Shown: piece after piece, positions 11,252-22,432 of the stretch | Position numbering within the stretch: the first letter of the stretch is position 1 | How the letters are laid out: each line of letters starts with the position of its first letter | DNA from: Siphonodentalium dalli | Taxonomy: Eukaryota > Mollusca > Scaphopoda > Gadilida > Siphonodentaliidae | DNA length: 64,000 bases | Assembly (NCBI GenBank): GCA_032622095.1 | Contig: CP136069.1 | Coordinates: forward strand, 165,594,394 to 165,658,393 | Direction of reading: 5' to 3' | Translations under genes and position numbers: made by a program | Notes under the pieces: model-generated | Told to the model about the DNA's origin: nothing | Database searches by the model: none | Seen by the model: only the letters and a program-made list of their open reading frames with translations

Positions 11252-12020
11252 CTCCACTGACGTTGCTGATCTCAATGTGACTGTGATCCGGATATATGTC
11301 TACTTCGATATTCAGATCCTTAAAATCAGGCTCAACATTATGATCACCTGCAACTTTCTCTGTTGGTGAAACGTTGTCATGTGGCGGCTCTTCACAGTTT
11401 TCTTGGCCGGTAGCTGGTTCTGTAGCTGTGTCCTCACTTTGATCCGGATATATGTCGAGTCCGATATTCAGATCCTCAAAATCAGGCTCAACATGTTCGC
11501 CTGCAACTTTCTCCGTTAGAGTAACGTTCTCCTGTGGCGGTTCCTCTGAGCCAGCAACTGGTTGTGTACGTGGGGTCGTTAACACTGTTGTTGTGGATAG
11601 ACACAACAATTTTGGTTTATAACAGTCACATATTTCATCATCGAGCACTTGACAATAACAGCTGAAATTCCGCGCCATTGTGGTCCCAATGGGAGATGAG
11701 CTATCTGGCCAAATTTGGTGCGTACACATTGTCCCGGGAAAAGTTTTGAGGTCCAATGGTAATTCTTTTTTCATGTTATTTATATCATTATCATTGACGA
11801 AGAAGTAGCTGACTGTCGTGTCCCTGTTTTCGGTGAGTTTCTGGAATAGCACTTCGGCGCTAGGAACGCCAATGCCGCTCAAAACTATTCTATCTCCCTC
11901 GCGCATGACAGCAGCGCCGATACCGTCAGCAGCTCCCTTGCCGTGCTTCTAGGTAGTTCCACATTATTGTTTCAAAACCAAGGGCTTCAGGTAACTTGCA
12001 CATTAAGAAGAACAAGAAAA
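11252..12020 (-). pseudogene. Transposase-like gene, exon with third catalytic-type motif and acidic tail (decayed)
   Basis: The minus strand reads ...GFETIMWNYLEA, then after a one-base loss near 11947 HGKGAADGIG and a long open frame from about 11946 to the 3' end. The Glu of YLEA followed by HGKGAADG is the expected third acidic position of the same family as the 23-25 kb exon. The exon starts after an AG at 12022-12021 in phase 1, matching the donor at 23253. It ends at 11252 before GTATAAGT, a good donor. The distal part is acidic and contains two copies of a ~50-residue unit (EEPPQENVTLTEKVAGEH... and EEPPHDNVSPTEKVAGDH...). A segment CYCQVLDDEICDCYKP could bind zinc. The whole can be read as the continuation of the upstream exon or as a second fragmentary copy. 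Confidence 0.7.
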
Positions 12021-12794
12021 CTAAGATGCATGCATCAGGTCACCCATGAACTATTTAGCAATAGAATAATTCAGTTCGGTTGCGGTTTCACAACGTTACA
12101 ACTGACATACGATTACACAAGACACACCTTGAATGTGGAACTGTGTAAGAGTGAATATTAATGTTCTAAATCCCATGTTTCACCTTTAGTTGTGATTGGG
12201 GGGGGGTGTCGTACTTTATTAACACGCAAGTAGTGTAATTAAGTACGGGTAATTAGAAGTAACAAATCGTTTAGTTTCTATCGTATCGACAGAAAGGGGT
12301 GAGCAGATTATTGGTGATGAATGTTCTCGTTAGCTGTCAATATAATATGCATATTTGCCCCGTTACGTTTATACACTGTAGCATTGGCGGGCCAGAGTGT
12401 GTTGACATGTTAATTGGTTGGTTCATTAATAACAGATCAGCGGGGATTTGTCGTGAAAACGTACACGTGGAAATATGCTACGGTTACGGTTAAATTAATG
12501 GTTCTTCTATTACACCACCGTGTATACTCGGTTTAAATAGGTATATTATATAGGGTCGTGTGCTCAATTTTGGTGTGGACCGATGATCGAAAAAACTAAA
12601 TCGGAGGTAAATGTCGCAGGCCGGAGGACCATTTTTCAATAATTTTTAAAGAAATTGAGCAGTTGCAACAGAAGCAGCAAAAAAGGGTGTACAATTGGCA
12701 AATGATGAGGGGCGGTGTGACGTGTAACTAGGATTGAAATTAGATATGCAATTTGGAGATTATTGGATGAGGGATGTTATATTAATTATATTAA
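12021..12794. other. Unassigned sequence between transposase-like exon and TTAA element
   Basis: Contains a G8 tract (12188-12196). Small ORFs at 11943-12161 and 12299-12493 have no recognisable domain, and the first overlaps the antisense exon. Confidence 0.3.
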
Positions 12795-15446
12795 AGGGAC
12801 GAGAGGGTTTAGTTGTCGAAAATATTTGTTCCAAACACCGTAAACAGATCAATATTAAAACGCATACATTTTGGTTCAAATATACGATCACTATCCCTTA
12901 AAGGAATACGGTCCTGAAAAAAACAATATTATTTTCTTTCAATATACCGATAATATATATATAAAATGTCCATTGGGCGCATATAATCTAATATTCGGCC
13001 GCCAATCGTTATTTTTATAACGATTCAAAAAAATTCCGAAGTTAGCCGAAGATTTTGTTGTAGACGAAGTCACGTGATCATCAGCCCGATCACGTGATTG
13101 TCACATGTAAACAGAAGCATAGCACGTGATCGATCACGTGGTAACTCATTGACAACGCATAGATACGCGACGGCGGTATTTTAAGTTTGCATGTAGTCGA
13201 TCGCGGCCTTTGACGATTGTCGCGTTATCACACTGCGAATGCAAAACTTCGCCGAAACATCGCCTTTCTCGTAATTAAATGTCGATCTTTATCGTGTTAT
13301 TATTACTATTATTATATGTATCGCGATGTGTTGTTACTATAAAGCCATGCCCGTATATTATTCAGTTTTGCGCGCATTTATCTATATAAACGCGTGCTCG
13401 TGTTTATATATATTTTTTCGTTACCGGAATAGTCCAAGTTATATAAAATATGCATATCAAGATTGCATATATACGCGAAGACTTGCACAGTTATTAGGCA
13501 ATTATCATCTCGTAAACATTCCAATTTCCAGATGCCATTAGTCGTGTGTCAATAAAGAGCGTTTCGTTTTAATTATCGTAACGCGGTAAAACAACACACA
13601 ATTGGTTTATTGCTGTCGGATTTAATCAATTATAATCAAGTCATTCATTACCAATATGATATGTTCATTTTTCCTTGGTTATGAATCATGTAATTATTTG
13701 GGCAATATGGTGTTTATATATATTTCGGAATATTGCTTCCCCCACCCCAAAACAATCTAGCCGACTGTCACTGATGGAAATTCACTACATCTATGCATCG
13801 TTATTGACCTATTAAATTAGCACTCTAGCGATGCGGTCTATTGAATATCCAGGTCATACATCGACCTCTATGTGGCAATTACGCATAACAATAGGGTTAT
13901 AAACATCCAATCATATATAACACTTTTTGAAGGAGGGATAATAATCCGGTTTAATATGGAATCACATATTCAAGTGCTCTTTATTCGCAATATATCGTAA
14001 TAGTGAACGCTCTTTATTGCGTCAAGGTAAAGGGACTCGACTTAGAACAGTTGTCATCGTGATTTTTTTTACTGATTACACCAATACAGGTCAATACATG
14101 TACACGAACTTCCGATATGCATGCTTTATATATCCTTCCAAGTCATAGCAATTTCCGCTTTATTAAACTCTTTTTATTCGTACCATATTAGGAAAACTCT
14201 TAACATGGAACGCTCTTTATTGAGCCATGGTGAAGGAAATGGGGAATCGACTAAGAATAGTTGTTATCGTGATTTATTCAACATACTCACCACTTTAACT
14301 GCAATTGTATGTATTCGTAACCATGACTGACTTGTCAAATTAAACGCTCTTTATTTGGTATATGTAATCGGTTTCTGATGATTGCGCAACGGGTTTCCCA
14401 CAGAAATCCCGCCAAATGGCACGTAAACGAACATCGTTTGGAAATGAATACAGCATTATACCTAACTGAGAGTCACTAGACCGGCCACAGCCGAAAACAC
14501 TGCATTTATATGGCAATGTTACGAATGAATGATTGTAAATACGGGACACTCGGGGCATATATACGGAAAATTAAAACAATATCGTGAACACGCGCCCGAA
14601 TAGAGTTCACATGCCTGCTCATGTTTTTATAAACTTTATTTTTGACACGAAAGTGTTACCTACCCCGCTCAATCGGCCTTATATAGTTTTTTTGTCAAAA
14701 CAATAACTTTCCAAACAGCGCTTAAGACAAATCACAAGTGAATATAACTCACCGCGCGATGACAATTAACCATGTGTACACAGTGCTATTGATATGCCCC
14801 GCAGTAATTCCATCACGCTCACGAGCTGATGTCTATTCCGGATTTTCCATCGTCATATAGGTAGACACAAATAACTCCGATTCCGTGTTTTTAATTAGTT
14901 TACCTCGCTTGACGTCATGTGAGGTTTTGCGACGGAGATAGCCGACAACCGGTGGCGGTATTATTTATTTATTTCTCGGCTTAATTATTACGCGATTTTT
15001 ATGGGACTTGGATTATTGTGATCACAATAGGGGTGGCTTTCCGATAGAGTTTTGTTGTTTCATGAGCACTGTAATCCCTTAAACATCATGCTTACATAAA
15101 GACCTACTAAATTTTACCTAAACAAGAGTCTGATTGTGTTATAGAAGGCAGCATAATGCTACTGGCTAATCACACACAAATGGTATAAACGCTCTTTATT
15201 ATTTCCAAATAAGGAATTGAGCAACAAAGAACGCTCTTTATGTTTACCATCATAATATAAAGAAACACCAGGAAAGTAACTTTTTATGCTTTGTTTACAT
15301 AACAGTCGGCAAATTTACGACTATAACATAATGTTTATGAGATATTTCTCATTTGTATATTAACAAAGTCTGTCTATATTTGAATATTATTTCGTTTGTA
15401 GCGGTGGAAATATGTTCACATGATACCCACCAAGGCCTTCATACCT
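12795..15446 (-). mobile_element. Kolobok-like DNA transposon, 2652 bp, TTAA-flanked
   Basis: Flanked by TTAA at 12791-12794 and 15447-15450. The left end AGGGACGAGAGGG...TTAGTTGTCGAAAATATT and the right end (CCAAGGCC...TACCT) match those of the 495 bp element at 59776-60270, which is a deletion derivative. The interior holds a partial THAP finger (14340-14558, minus) and at least six copies of AACGCTCTTTATT or its complement. TTAA duplications with a THAP domain are the hallmark of the Kolobok superfamily (family knowledge). No transposase core is visible, so the element is presumably nonautonomous. Confidence 0.7.
14340..14558 (-). pseudogene. Partial THAP zinc-finger ORF inside the TTAA element
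   Basis: The 72-residue ORF contains YKCSVFGCGRSS, then LYSFPNDVRLRAIWRDFCG. This fits the first half of a THAP domain: the C-x4-C pair, the conserved FP and the conserved Trp. The closing C-x2-H pair is absent; the frame ends at AATAAAGAGCGTTTAA. THAP domains bind DNA and form the N-terminus of Kolobok and P-type transposases. It is either a first exon whose next exon has been lost or a truncated remnant. ATG at 14558 is the only nearby start. Confidence 0.6.
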
Positions 15447-15839
15447 TTAAGGTATACTACAACTGTTTTTCTTTTCAATAGCAGAATACAGAATGCTATT
15501 AAGAAGTGACACAAAACACAGAACATTTGTTTTAATTATAAGTATTAAGAAGTGAGAGATATGTGAGTCAAGGAAACCAGTAACGAAAGGCAATATTAAC
15601 ATGATTTGTCAGAGAATAATTGTTTACGTTCCAATGAATATGTACTGGAAACAAACTGTCTGTACCAGACTTTCATAAACACAAATTATGTATTAATGAT
15701 CATTAATGGTGTAACGACATATTTCGTTCTTTAATGTCTCAAATGAAAGTGTCAATGACACTGTAGCTCAACTTTGAGAAGAAGTTAAATTTGTGTGATG
15801 AGCAATGAATGGACAGATTTAGAATTGAATTTGGAAATC

Positions 15840-17010
15840 CAAGATGGCCGCTGGCAGCCATGTTTTTTTGTCGGAATGTCCCCAAAATGACTCATTCTCA
15901 TCTACATTCCAATTTCAACAGCCATGAAAAATTTCATGATGATCAGACTAAAAGTACGACCTGTAGCCTGTGATAAAGAATTTAGTCATACAAAGATTAA
16001 AATCCAAGATGGCTGCTGGCAGCCATGTTTTTTGGCCGAATGACCCCAAAATGACTCGTTCCCATCTACATGTCATTATTAACATTCTTGACAAATTTTA
16101 TGATGATCAGACTGAAAGTACGACCTGTAGCCCGTGCTAAAGAATTTAGTCATACAAAGAGTAAAATCCAAGATGGCTGCTGGCGGCCATGTTTTTGGGT
16201 CAAATGATCCCAAAATGACTCGTTCCCATCTGCATGTCATTATTAACATTCTTGACTATTTTTATGATGATCAGACTGAAAGTACGACCTGTAGCCCGTG
16301 CTAAAGAATTTAGTCATACAAAGAGTAAAATCCAAGATGGCTGCTGGCGGCCATGTTTTTTGGCCGAATAACCCCAAAATTACTTGTTCCCATCTACATG
16401 TCAATATTATCATCCATGACAAATTTCATGATGATCAGACAAACAGTACGACCTGTGGCCCGTGCTAATGGATTAAATTTTGAAATCCAAGATGGCCACT
16501 GGCGGCCATGTTTTTTGTCCGAATGACCCCAAAATGACTCGTTCCCATCTACATTCCAATTTCAACAGCCATGACAAATTTTATGATGATCAGACTAAAG
16601 TTAAGACCTGTAGCCCGTGCTAAAGATTTAGTCATATAAAGACTAAAATCCAAAATGGCTGCTGCGGCCATGTTTTTTGGCCGAATGACCCCAAAAGGAC
16701 TCGTTCCCATCTACATGTCATTATTAACATTCTTGACAAATTTCATGATGATCAGACAAACATTACGAACTGTAGCCCGTGCTAATGGATTGAATTTTGA
16801 AATCCAAGATGGCCACTGGCGGCCATGTTTTTTTTCCGAATAATCCCAAAATTAATAATCTGGTCTAAATGTTGATGTCAACAGCTATGACAAATTTCAT
16901 AATGATCCGACCAAAGGTACGACCTGTAGCCTGCATTGTTGACGCCTTACGTACACACATACACACGGACGACAAAGCCATGGAAATAGCTCAAACTTTA
17001 CAATTTAACG
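15840..17010 (+). repeat. Element with ~165 bp tandem repeats
   Basis: About seven units, each with AATCCAAGATGGC, GGCCATGTTTTTT, ATGACTCGTTCCCATCTAC and ATGATGATCAGAC boxes. The array ends in ACACACGGACGACAAAGCCATGG...AGCTCAAAC, the reverse complement of the end of the array at 3.04 kb. The ORF at 16655-16843 is a read-through of the units. Confidence 0.75.
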
Positions 17011-17553
17011 ACATTTTCGGTCTTTAACAGTTTAATAGGGGCCCCCGGTGGTCCAGTCGGTAGAGTGCCAGGTGGATTACGTCGTCCCAGGCCGTCCAGC
17101 GCTGACGAAGCTGGTTCTAACCCCACCATAGGGAGGGTGACCGGAATCGTGTATCTGGGCAAGTTTGTCAATTGCTTTCCGGGGGTCGGTGGTTTCTACA
17201 CGCAGTGGAACAACTTCCCGGTGAAATTGAGCCTCTGCGTGGTCTTTCCTCCACCCGTAAAATTGACAACGTCGTGTGTGGCCTAGCGGCTAGAATGACG
17301 ATAAACCCTAATAAACAACAGCAACAACAATTAATAGTTTAATGACATTTTTCGGTCTTTATAATATCTCAAGATATAGGGGGTATTTGGATCTCTATTA
17401 TTGTGCAAATAAAGATCTATCTATCTATCTAGTTTAACGACATTTTTCGGTCTTTATAGTTTAACGACATTTTTCGGTCTTTAATATCTCAATATAGAGG
17501 GGCCCTTAGGGGGTATTTGGATCTCTAGTTTAACGACATTTTTCGGTCTTTGA
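17004..17553 (+). repeat. Scattered copies of a 24-27 bp motif
   Basis: TTTAACGACATTTTTCGGTC followed by TTTA/TTTG recurs at about 17004, 17337, 17432, 17459 and 17525, with ATCTCAA.ATA..GGGG...TATTTGGATCTCT between some copies. A CTAT microsatellite lies at 17416-17432. Confidence 0.65.
17039..17331 (+). mobile_element. tRNA-derived SINE
   Basis: The head contains an A-box-like TGGTCCAGTCGGTAGAGTG and a B box GGTTCTAACCCC about 65 bases on, as in a tRNA-derived pol III promoter. A tRNA-unrelated body follows (GGTCGGTGGTTTCTACACGC...), then a CAA-rich tail. AGTTTAAT occurs on both sides (~17026-17035 and ~17335-17342), a plausible target duplication. It is GC-richer than its surroundings. 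The ORF at 17065-17286 lies within it and is not a gene. Confidence 0.8.
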
Positions 17554-17646
17554 TAGCAAAATGGAAGAAGTACATATTTGGAAGATGTGGTGGCCCTAAA
17601 AAGGAAAGTTGTTTGGTGGTCTTGAAATGCAGTTTTTCTTAACAGT

Positions 17647-18010
17647 CTTCCTTGATTAAAGTGATGTGAAACACTCCGGCAGACACCGGGCAGAGTGATC
17701 AAATAAATAGAAATTAAGAATAATCTTTCTCAAAGTAGTTATTTGTTACGAATATTAATCCAAATGGATGTTACACAACGTCACTCTTATATATTAGTTA
17801 AATGCAATGACTCTCGATGGCAAAATGATTTTTGTTTAATTACAGCCGATAGTTGCGCCCCGAATCGAGATGTAAATATTTACAATTTGGAGTAGTTCAG
17901 ACGATGTTCTATATGAAGTGGTGTGGTAGATCTTTTTGGAAATTTTCAGTGATGTTAGTAGAATGATAACATTCCCCACGTTGGAAAAGTGCCTGAGCAC
18001 TAACTTATCA
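17647..18010 (-). mobile_element. F1-family element, minus orientation
   Basis: Starts TTAAAGTGATGTGAAACACTCC (minus-strand 3' end of F1) and continues through TTCAGACGATGTT to GGTGATGTTAGTAGAATG. Diverged from the 54 kb copies, with a small insertion near 17680. Confidence 0.7.
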
Positions 18011-18264
18011 ATTTCTCGCTCCCGAAAAATTCCATAATATGTCTTTAAACATATATATAAATCTCCGAAAAAAAAAATTCTAAAGCATTAAACGATTTGC
18101 TATATTTCCACTAGGGCATATATTTCATCTGATTTTGCGAGAATCCATATATACTTTTTCATGAGAATCCAGGGTAATTTGCGAGAATCTAGATTTGGAT
18201 TCTCGCCGAAATATAAGCCCAGATTTCACTCTGAAGTGTGCCTAAATGGCACAAATTGTACCTT

Positions 18265-19010
18265 GGTTCCCATGTTCGCTATAAACTAGCTTGAAATTCG
18301 CAAACCAATGAATTTTTTTTCTTCAGAAAATTTACATTTTTATGATTCGCGACATAAATTGTCACCAATAAAAACAAATTTGATTCATCGTGGAAGTTAG
18401 TCGGTGACTATAAATAATGTCACCATTCAACTGAATGTTGTTGAATTCTATTGAGATGTGGAGCAGACAATATATTAGGAGGCTCCATAGCATGAGGCCC
18501 CCACCCCCCTTTTTCGTATGCCGTATTCCATGCCCTGTTATGAGGTACGCCGTATTTCCGGCCCCTCTGTTAGGAGGTATTCGGTATTCCAAAAATACCG
18601 GTATTCGTACGCCGACCTTCCAAAAAATGAAGTTTTCATATATTTTTATGTATTCCATATGGTATTCCGTATTCCAACTTCTGTGTTAAGTGGTATTCCG
18701 TCTTCCATGGGGGGGGGTGGGGTGGGGGCCTCTAGCATCTGCTCCTCAATCCTTACCAGATGTCAGTAAAAGTTTCCCATTTCATTATTTCAGTTCTTTA
18801 GCAATCTTAATCATTATATGTAATGCCCTGACCATGCTCAATACTAGCTTGAAATTGGCGAAACAATGATTTTTTTTTCTTCAGAAAATTAACATTTTTA
18901 TGACTCGCGACAAAATTGTCATCAATAAAAACAAATTTTATTCATCGTGGAAGTTAGTCGGTGACTATAAATAATGTCACCATTCAACTGAATGTTGTTG
19001 AGCATATTTC
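18265..19010 (+). repeat. Direct repeats of ~165 bp flanking an inverted-end element
   Basis: ACTAGCTTGAAATT...GTCACCATTCAACTGAATG occurs at 18280-18445 and 18842-19003, with a partial third start at 19181. Each unit carries GTCGGTGACTATAAATAATG, itself a weak palindrome. Confidence 0.65.
18477..18751. mobile_element. 275 bp inverted-end element with GTATTCC boxes
   Basis: Ends AGGAGGCTCCATAGCATGAGG.CCCCCACC and the complement of GGTGGGGGCCTCTAGCATC. The interior is full of TATTCCGTATTCC-like boxes. Both ORF sets here (18362-18769) are read-throughs. Confidence 0.5.
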
Positions 19011-19889
19011 AACCAATTTTGGAAGTTTAAATGAATATTTTCTTCACACTCAAAGTCAATTGACAAATTTCAGGATTTTAGCCTGCTTCGTTGGGACCAA
19101 ATATTTGTTGTGCACACTGAAGGAACGTCTACCATCACTCGATAGGCCAGATTATGCCCTGACCATGCTATAAAGTATTAAACTAGCTTGAAATTGGCAA
19201 AACTATGAATTTTTTTGGTTGAACAAATTTACATGGGAATCTCCATAGAAAACGGTTATATTTCGATAAAAACGAAAGTAATGCGAAATGAAAGTCGGCA
19301 CTGGCCAGAATTGTGCAGAATAACATATGAGTCAAGTTATATGCGAATATTTGACCTCATTCGATTAAATAGTCTCGTATTTAAGGAATCAATGCCAATG
19401 GCGCTCGGACATGTGGAAATTTTTTCCGTCGCACTCGCAGACTGTAAGGCGGAATTGTGAAATGTAAACACGCATTACCTTTTGTGAGAATAACACAAGC
19501 GCAGACGTTATCAAAGTAATGCAATACACAACAACAAATAGGATAAAACGGATATAAACACGGTATAAGTGAGAATAAACGTGGAAACAGTTGACAACAT
19601 TTGTTCGGTTATTCGGCAAAACCGAAGGTATAGATTTATGGTCACTAACAAGAAATTCAATTAATTGAGGAAAAACACCCACTGTCCTGAGTGGTATTGA
19701 TAAGCTGTTGGGGGGGGGGAGATATTAATTGTGTTAAAGTGCAATGGGAAGTAATTGCGGTTAAGGGTAATAAGAAATGTCTTATTGCATTCTCATTGGG
19801 CTTAATCATAATTAGAGATTCCTTAAGTTATTGCGGTTAATCGAAATTGTCTATTAAATGTCAATTTTGATTCCCATAGAGATCATCAA
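19010..19889. other. No gene recognised
   Basis: ORFs at 19215-19460 (+) and 19389-19682 (-) overlap on opposite strands and show no domain. A G9 tract lies at 19711-19719. Confidence 0.3.
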
Positions 19890-20224
19890 TGATGTCTATG
19901 CGCAGGGTCGACGTGCCAATCTTCTCTATTTGGATTCCAATTGTTGGCTCATTAAATATGCACATATGCTTAAGATACAGTCGTGCACGAAGCGAGCTCC
20001 CGTAAGTCGGGTTTTGGATCCCATGCAGTTAATGAAAATATCATTGAAATAATCAGTTTCCCCCAATAAACAACCATATATTCAATATACATGTTTTGGA
20101 GCAGAATTAGGCAGTCCATATTGGACGCCATCATGGAATTTATTTTTTTTGGTTTAATTTTCACACATATTTATTAGTTATGTGGATGGAGTTCTCATTA
20201 AACCTCACATCCCTATATTGGTTA

Positions 20225-20345
20225 CAGTAATGCCCAAAGTAATTGACCACTTAACCACATCAGAATTATTGGTAATTTTTCAGCATTTAAAATCCTGACA
20301 AATTACCCATTATTCAGCTGTGGTCAATTACTTTGTACATTACTG
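20225..20345. mobile_element. CAGTAATG hairpin MITE (right arm, copy 1)
   Basis: 121 bp; the right half of the hairpin has lost a few bases (GCTGTGGTCAATTAC). Confidence 0.75.
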
Positions 20346-20391
20346 TATGAGGATTGAGTTATCATTACACCTCAAATCCTTATATTGGTTA

Positions 20392-20520
20392 CAGTAATGC
20401 CCAAAGTAATTGACCACTTAACCACAGCAGAATTATGGGTATTTTTTCAGCATTTAAAATCCTGACAAATTACCAATAATTATGCTGTGGTTAAGTGGTC
20501 GATTACTTTGGACATTACTG
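20392..20520. mobile_element. CAGTAATG hairpin MITE (right arm, copy 2)
   Basis: 129 bp, same repeated spacer as in the left arm, opposite orientation. Confidence 0.8.
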
Positions 20521-20566
20521 TATGAGGATTGAGTTATTATTACACCTCAAATCCTTATATTGGTTA

Positions 20567-20695
20567 CAGTAATGCCCAAAGTAATTGACCACTTAACCAC
20601 AGCAGAATTATGGGTAATTTTTCAGGATTTAAAATCATGAAAAAATACCCATTATTTTGCTGTGGTTAAGTGATCAATTACTTTGGACATCACTG
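20567..20695. mobile_element. CAGTAATG hairpin MITE (right arm, copy 3)
   Basis: 129 bp; right terminus CATCACTG carries one substitution. Confidence 0.8.
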
Positions 20696-21558
20696 TATGT
20701 AGATGGAGTTAAACCTCACATCAGTGTGTTGGGGATTTGGACCTTGACTTGGGACCTTTTGTTTTTAACGCGACAAATGCGCGTACACCTTATACACAAA
20801 TTTCTTATGTAACCAGAGTTTTTCTTGGATAAGATGAGTTTGAAGCCTGCTTACATTTCAAAATGTTGTCAGTTTTATATTGTCTGCAGCGGAACTCAAC
20901 GCGTTGAAGCAAAAGTTAGAAAAGATAAAATGTGTACGTAATGAGACTATAATACAACTGAAAAAATAAACTGAGGGAGGGGTGGGCGATACAGGGAACT
21001 AAGGGTTGAACCGATATAAATTTGTAGAGCGATAACGACCGATGTTGACATAATATGCATCTGAACTCTACTGTTGCAACATGGCTATAAAATAGGGGGG
21101 GGGGTGTCAGAATCTTAGTCATCTCTATATAGTGCCAGAATAGTCATCTATATGATGTTGGGTTGGTTATATGGACTCGGAGAAAAAGTGGTTTGTACCG
21201 ATGAACTGACATAAATTAGTGGAGCGATGTTGCATCGCGACTGTACTAAAGCAGCAATGATGTAAAATGGGGGGGGTCTGAAATTATCTATCTCTATAGA
21301 TGGCACCAGGATTATATAGATAGGAATAGCAATTGATATACGTATACAGTATACCGGTACTATAGTAATACCATAGACATATAAGTACAAATATCACGTG
21401 ATAAAATATTACGTTCAGTGAATATACCGATGAAAGAAATAAATAAATTGGACCGGGATTAGAGGTTGGGTTGGTTATATGTGGATAATTGGATATGGAA
21501 TTCATACCGATGAAACGATACAAATTAGTGGAGCGATAATGACCAATGTTGACACTTA

Positions 21559-21891
21559 CCGCTATACTTAAAGTAATTGACCACCAGCAACGTGGTGTCA
21601 CCCCGTTAATACTGCGGTACTATACCGCGGTATCCTCCAATACCGCGGTACTGATACCGCTTGTTAACGTATGTGGGAGTAAATACCTCCCCTCAAAGTG
21701 TTCCATGAAAATCACTGCGGTATTCAAAAAAATTAATGCGGTGCCCGCTAAAAGACCGCGGTATCATCGCCCAATACCGTAATTCCACTGCCATGACCGC
21801 CTCGATACAGCTACCGTTTATTACCGGTATCACCGTGGTCATGACCGGGGTATCACCCCGTTTTTCTGGTCAATTACTTTGAGAATAGCGG
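21559..21891. mobile_element. 333 bp MITE with ATACCGCGGTA boxes, TA target site
   Basis: Inverted ends CCGCTATACTTAAAGTAATTG / CCGCTATTCTCAAAGTAATTG, with TA at 21557-21558 and 21892-21893. The left arm of the inverted repeat has the unoccupied site at 5391-5405 (GCCTGACTAAGTGTCAAC), which proves both the ends and the TA duplication. The interior repeats ATACCGCGGTA-type palindromes. Confidence 0.9.
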
Positions 21892-22141
21892 TAGTCAGGC
21901 TACGCGCGGGAGAAAATAGGGGTTGATACGATAGACCAAAATAAATTTGTCAGGTGATAATGACCAATGTTGAACTATAAAGTAACGCGACTATACTGTC
22001 GCATAATTATCAGGTGTAACCGGTCAAATATGAACTCTAGTGACCAATATAGAACAGGTCAGAAAACATTCGCAGGGCCCTAATTGGCCTAAAATTTATT
22101 TAACACTCCATTTGCCATTATTGGCATTAAAATAGATTTAT

Positions 22142-22432
22142 GTCGATAAAACTGTCATTTTTCAAAATTTTAAGCTGAGACTTGGAGTGTGTTGGTGGGA
22201 TAGCTACATATTCGTAAAATGACAGAGTACAGCACGCAATTATGTTTTAGATGGAAGAAATGAATTTTTTTCAATGATAAAATTTACCATTAACATCGAT
22301 TTATGTCGATAAAACTGTCATTTTTCAAACTTTTAGGCTGAGACTTGGTGTATGTGCGTGTGATACATATATGTTCCTAAAATGACCGAGTCCAGCGCGT
22401 AATTATGTTTTAGATGGAAGAAATTGAATTTG
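22142..22432 (+). repeat. Local duplication at the outer end of the right arm
   Basis: ATTTATGTCGATAAAACTGTC...GTTTTAGATGGAAGAAA occurs twice (about 22137-22265 and 22299-22425). The left arm has it once. Confidence 0.75.

Larger units (their letters stand above)
19890..22432 (-). repeat. Right arm of ~2 kb inverted repeat
   Basis: Reverse complement of 5044-7075. It is longer because it carries a 333 bp MITE (21559-21891) and an extra ~155 bp duplicate at its outer end (22142-22432). Confidence 0.85.

Noticed and set aside
14340-14558. P-element origin of the THAP-like ORF
   Set aside because: P elements make 8 bp duplications; the element around this ORF has TTAA sites, which fits Kolobok better.
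17039-17120. A functional tRNA gene
   Set aside because: A and B boxes are present, but no cloverleaf closes and a SINE body with a CAA-rich tail follows.
5566-21390. Small ORFs conserved between 5.5-7.1 kb and 20-21.4 kb
   Set aside because: The similarity comes from the inverted repeat as DNA; the frames differ by indels and show no protein-level constraint.
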